Assembly (NCBI GenBank): GCA_016297775.1
Contig: JAEDGA010000030.1
Location: 1 to 14,297 of the forward strand
Reading direction: 5' to 3'
Length of the DNA stretch: 14,297 nt
Source: Candidatus Methanomethylophilaceae archaeon
GTDB lineage: Archaea; Thermoplasmatota; Thermoplasmata; Methanomassiliicoccales; Methanomethylophilaceae
Shown: piece after piece, positions 12,589 through 14,297 of the stretch
Layout of the letters: every line of letters begins with the position of its first letter
Position numbering within the stretch: the stretch's first letter is position 1
The notes under the pieces: generated by a model
The model's input: the letters and a program-made list of their open reading frames with translations, nothing else
What the model was told of the DNA's origin: nothing
The model's database searches: none
Program-made: the position numbers and the translations under genes

Positions 12589-13778
12589 AGGACGCCCTGA
12601 AGAAGGCCGGAACGTACGGTCCGGACGTGGATCTCGACGACTATAAGGTTGGAAGCAGCGACACCGGCAGAATCGACGATCTCGAGAAGGCGGACGAGAC
12701 CACCAAGGATCTGATGGTCAACGTCGGAGTCGTGGCGGACGAGTCCGAGCGCGACGGATCCATCATCTTCATCGACAATGGAATGAGCCACTGTTCCAAC
12801 AAGACGGAGGACGGTGTGGAGCTCATGTCCACCAGGGATGCGGTCGCCAAGTACGACTGGCTCAAGGACTACTTCTGGAAGGCCATGGACCCCGAGAAGG
12901 ACAAGTTCACCGCCAAGACGTACCTGGAGGAGTCGGACGGATACTTCATCCGCGTGAAGAAGGGATACCACGCCAAGAATCCCGTTCAGACCTGCATGCT
13001 CCTGAAGAACAAGAACACCATGCAGAACCTCCACAACATCATCATCGTGGAGGAGGATGCGTCGTTGGAGATCATCACCGGATGCACCACCGACAGACAT
13101 GCCAACAACGCGCTGCACATCGGTGTGTCCGAGATCTATGTGAAGGATGGGGGTTCCCTCTCGTTCTCCATGATCCACAACTGGGGATCCGATACCGTCG
13201 TGAGACCCAGGACCGCATGTATCCTGGGCAAGGATGCGAAGTACGTCAACAACTACGTCATCCTGAATCCCGTGGGTACCCTGCAGAGCTTCCCCGTCAC
13301 ATACCTGAACGGAGAAGGTGCTTCGTGCAAGTACAACACCATATGTCTGGCACACAAGGATTCCAACATCGATACCGGAGGAGCGGTCGTCATGAACGCC
13401 CCGTACACCAGCGCGGAGATCATGTCCAGAAGCCTCAACAAGGGCGGAAAGATGATCGCACGCGGAAGACTCTCCGGAAACGCAGAGAAGGTGAAGGCAC
13501 ACCTCGAGTGCAGGAGCATCGTGCTCGAAGACGGAGGTCTCACACTGGCCGTGCCGGAACTGGAATCAACGGTTGCGGATGTGGAGATGACCCACGAGGC
13601 AGCGGTCGGTAAGATCGACAGGGATCAGATCGAGTATCTGATGTCCAGAGGACTCACCGAGGACGATGCGGTCAGCATGATCGTCCGCGGATTCCTGGTA
13701 GGCGGCATCAAAGGACTCCCCGAGAACCTCAAGAGGGAGATCGACGACGCCGTCGAGAAGGCCAATCTGGGTAATTGA
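12561..13778 (+). CDS. sufB: SufB-type Fe-S cluster scaffold protein
   Basis: This 405-residue protein is the scaffold partner of SufC. Its core is a right-handed beta helix (about 120-340), followed by the family's C-terminal helical part that docks SufC: HEAAVGKIDRDQIEYLMSRGL at 355-375 and the end MIVRGF at 383-388. Cys327 in HLECRSI and Glu356 in THEAA match the SufB residues implicated in receiving sulfur and building the cluster in bacteria, so it looks like an active scaffold and not a SufD. It is shorter than bacterial SufB (about 470-495 residues), mainly at the N-terminus. No sufD, sufS or sufE lies beside it; many methanogens have only sufC and sufB, the minimal SUF-like arrangement. 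It ends 35 bases from the converging VOC gene. Confidence 0.92.
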   Translation: MQNGEHPGVKDALKKAGTYGPDVDLDDYKVGSSDTGRIDDLEKADETTKDLMVNVGVVADESERDGSIIFIDNGMSHCSNKTEDGVELMSTRDAVAKYDWLKDYFWKAMDPEKDKFTAKTYLEESDGYFIRVKKGYHAKNPVQTCMLLKNKNTMQNLHNIIIVEEDASLEIITGCTTDRHANNALHIGVSEIYVKDGGSLSFSMIHNWGSDTVVRPRTACILGKDAKYVNNYVILNPVGTLQSFPVTYLNGEGASCKYNTICLAHKDSNIDTGGAVVMNAPYTSAEIMSRSLNKGGKMIARGRLSGNAEKVKAHLECRSIVLEDGGLTLAVPELESTVADVEMTHEAAVGKIDRDQIEYLMSRGLTEDDAVSMIVRGFLVGGIKGLPENLKREIDDAVEKANLGN

Positions 13779-13785
13779 TCCTATC

Positions 13786-13811
13786 AAAAAAAAGCCGGGA
13801 GGGATCCCGGC
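13786..13811 (-). terminator. Intrinsic-type terminator of the VOC-family gene
   Basis: On the minus strand the hairpin GCCGGGA, loop TCCC, TCCCGGC begins two bases after the stop codon and is followed by eight T (plus-strand A at 13786-13793). This is the form of a bacterial Rho-independent terminator. For sufB, which comes from the other side, the hairpin has no T run after it. Confidence 0.75.
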
Positions 13812-13813
13812 AT

Positions 13814-14212
13814 TCATTCCACTTTTCCCAATGCATCCACCGCGTGGATGGTGTTGCCGTCATCGTCCCTGAACGAGGTGTACACTCCGATGGGACTGTT
13901 CATGGGATCGCGTACGAAGACCACGTTCTCGTCGATGAGACGTCTGTGTATGTCGAACGGGTTCTCCACTCCGATGTATATCCCGGTGTCGATGCCGACA
14001 TCCTTGCCAACTTTGAGGATGAGTACGCAGTCCCCGCGCCTCAGGAAGGATTGTTTCCCGTCGGATGCGAACTCCTCGAATCCCAGGAGGTCGCAGTAGA
14101 ATCCCCTCCCTCTGTCGAGGGAGGATACGGGAACCGTACAGGCGGACAGACATTTCGGCAGTCCTTCGTTCGTGTAAGTGAAATTTCCTCCGCAGGGGTC
14201 TCCGAGTGGCAT
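13814..14212 (-). CDS. VOC-family (glyoxalase/bleomycin-resistance fold) protein
   Basis: This 132-residue protein has the vicinal oxygen chelate fold made of two beta-alpha-beta-beta-beta units. The first unit is seen in TVPVSSLDRGRGFYCDLLGFEEF (26-48), the second in TGIYIGVENPFDIHRRLIDENV (76-97) and the closing FRDDDGNTIHAVDAL (114-128). In glyoxalases and dioxygenases the last strand carries a glutamate metal ligand; here a histidine (His123) stands near that place and the usual first histidine is replaced, so the activity cannot be predicted and metal binding is uncertain. The first 19 residues are an extra Gly/Pro-rich piece. The ATG at 14212 lies close behind a weak TATA box, fitting a leaderless mRNA. 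A strong terminator follows the stop codon. Confidence 0.78.
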   Translation of the reverse strand: MPLGDPCGGNFTYTNEGLPKCLSACTVPVSSLDRGRGFYCDLLGFEEFASDGKQSFLRRGDCVLILKVGKDVGIDTGIYIGVENPFDIHRRLIDENVVFVRDPMNSPIGVYTSFRDDDGNTIHAVDALGKVE

Positions 14213-14234
14213 GGATGGTGATTATTGATTGTAA

Positions 14235-14246
14235 AGATAAGGGTAT
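14235..14246 (-). promoter_or_regulatory. Candidate TATA box of the VOC-family gene
   Basis: The minus strand reads CTTATCTTTACA. It is weak but well placed, centred about 28 bases before the ATG at 14212. Nothing else could be assigned in the remaining 50 bases to the window end. Confidence 0.4.
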
Positions 14247-14297
14247 TGCTGGTGTGTGGATTGAACCTGAGTTAGACTGATAGAGCATTTCTCTGTC

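Noticed and set aside
12447..13502. 351-codon minus-strand open frame opposite sufCB
   Set aside because: It is a shadow of sufC and sufB in the opposite strand with no recognisable domain.
14213..14297. Possible start of a tRNA or C/D guide RNA at the right end (CTGA twice, GATAGAGC)
   Set aside because: No acceptor partner is in view, the D loop lacks GG, and no matching C box is found; the segment is too short to judge.
1..14297. CRISPR array, prophage or integrated plasmid
   Set aside because: No regularly spaced repeats, integrase, or phage structural genes were seen; the only mobile-type signal is the fragment at the left edge.

Overview
The window looks like chromosomal DNA of a methylotrophic methanogen, most likely of the order Methanomassiliicoccales. 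The grounds are archaeal TATA-box promoters, archaeal-type genes (RecJ-like DHH nuclease, COG1407 phosphoesterase, PUA-domain RNA-binding protein, SepF-like protein, sufC-sufB without sufD), a methyltransferase-type corrinoid protein, and 15 of 15 visible stop codons being TGA or TAA, never TAG, as expected where UAG is kept for pyrrolysine. The order-level call is inference.

Layout from left to right. At 1-188 (-) is the start of a transposase-like gene in AT-rich DNA, with an 11-bp inverted repeat behind its TATA box. At 372-1010 (-) is a lone corrinoid protein whose promoter holds a perfect 17-bp palindrome. At 1146-4392 lies a nucleic-acid-processing cluster: a metallophosphoesterase (-) diverging from a DEDD exonuclease and a RecJ-like nuclease (+), apparently from one shared TATA box. 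argF (-) ends one base from the RecJ-like gene. After a 308-base gap come tRNA-His(GUG) and, 33 bases later, rtcB (+). At 7150-9309 (-) is a tightly overlapping operon: PUA protein, SepF-like division protein, HD-domain phosphohydrolase. Diverging from it, again from one shared TATA box, is a + operon (9408-11713) with a signal-anchored beta-rich protein, a four-helix membrane protein with a charged tail, and an unrecognised cysteine-rich protein. sufC and sufB follow as a minimal Fe-S cluster assembly unit. The window ends with a VOC-family gene (-) that has a bacterial-looking intrinsic terminator.

Working together: the cluster at 1146-4392 points to DNA or RNA processing and repair; tRNA-His and rtcB point to tRNA maturation; sufCB to Fe-S cluster assembly; argF to arginine synthesis. 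The least explained part is the divergent block 7150-11713, where a division-type protein faces an operon of uncharacterised membrane and cysteine-rich proteins. No CRISPR array, rRNA gene or complete mobile element is visible.
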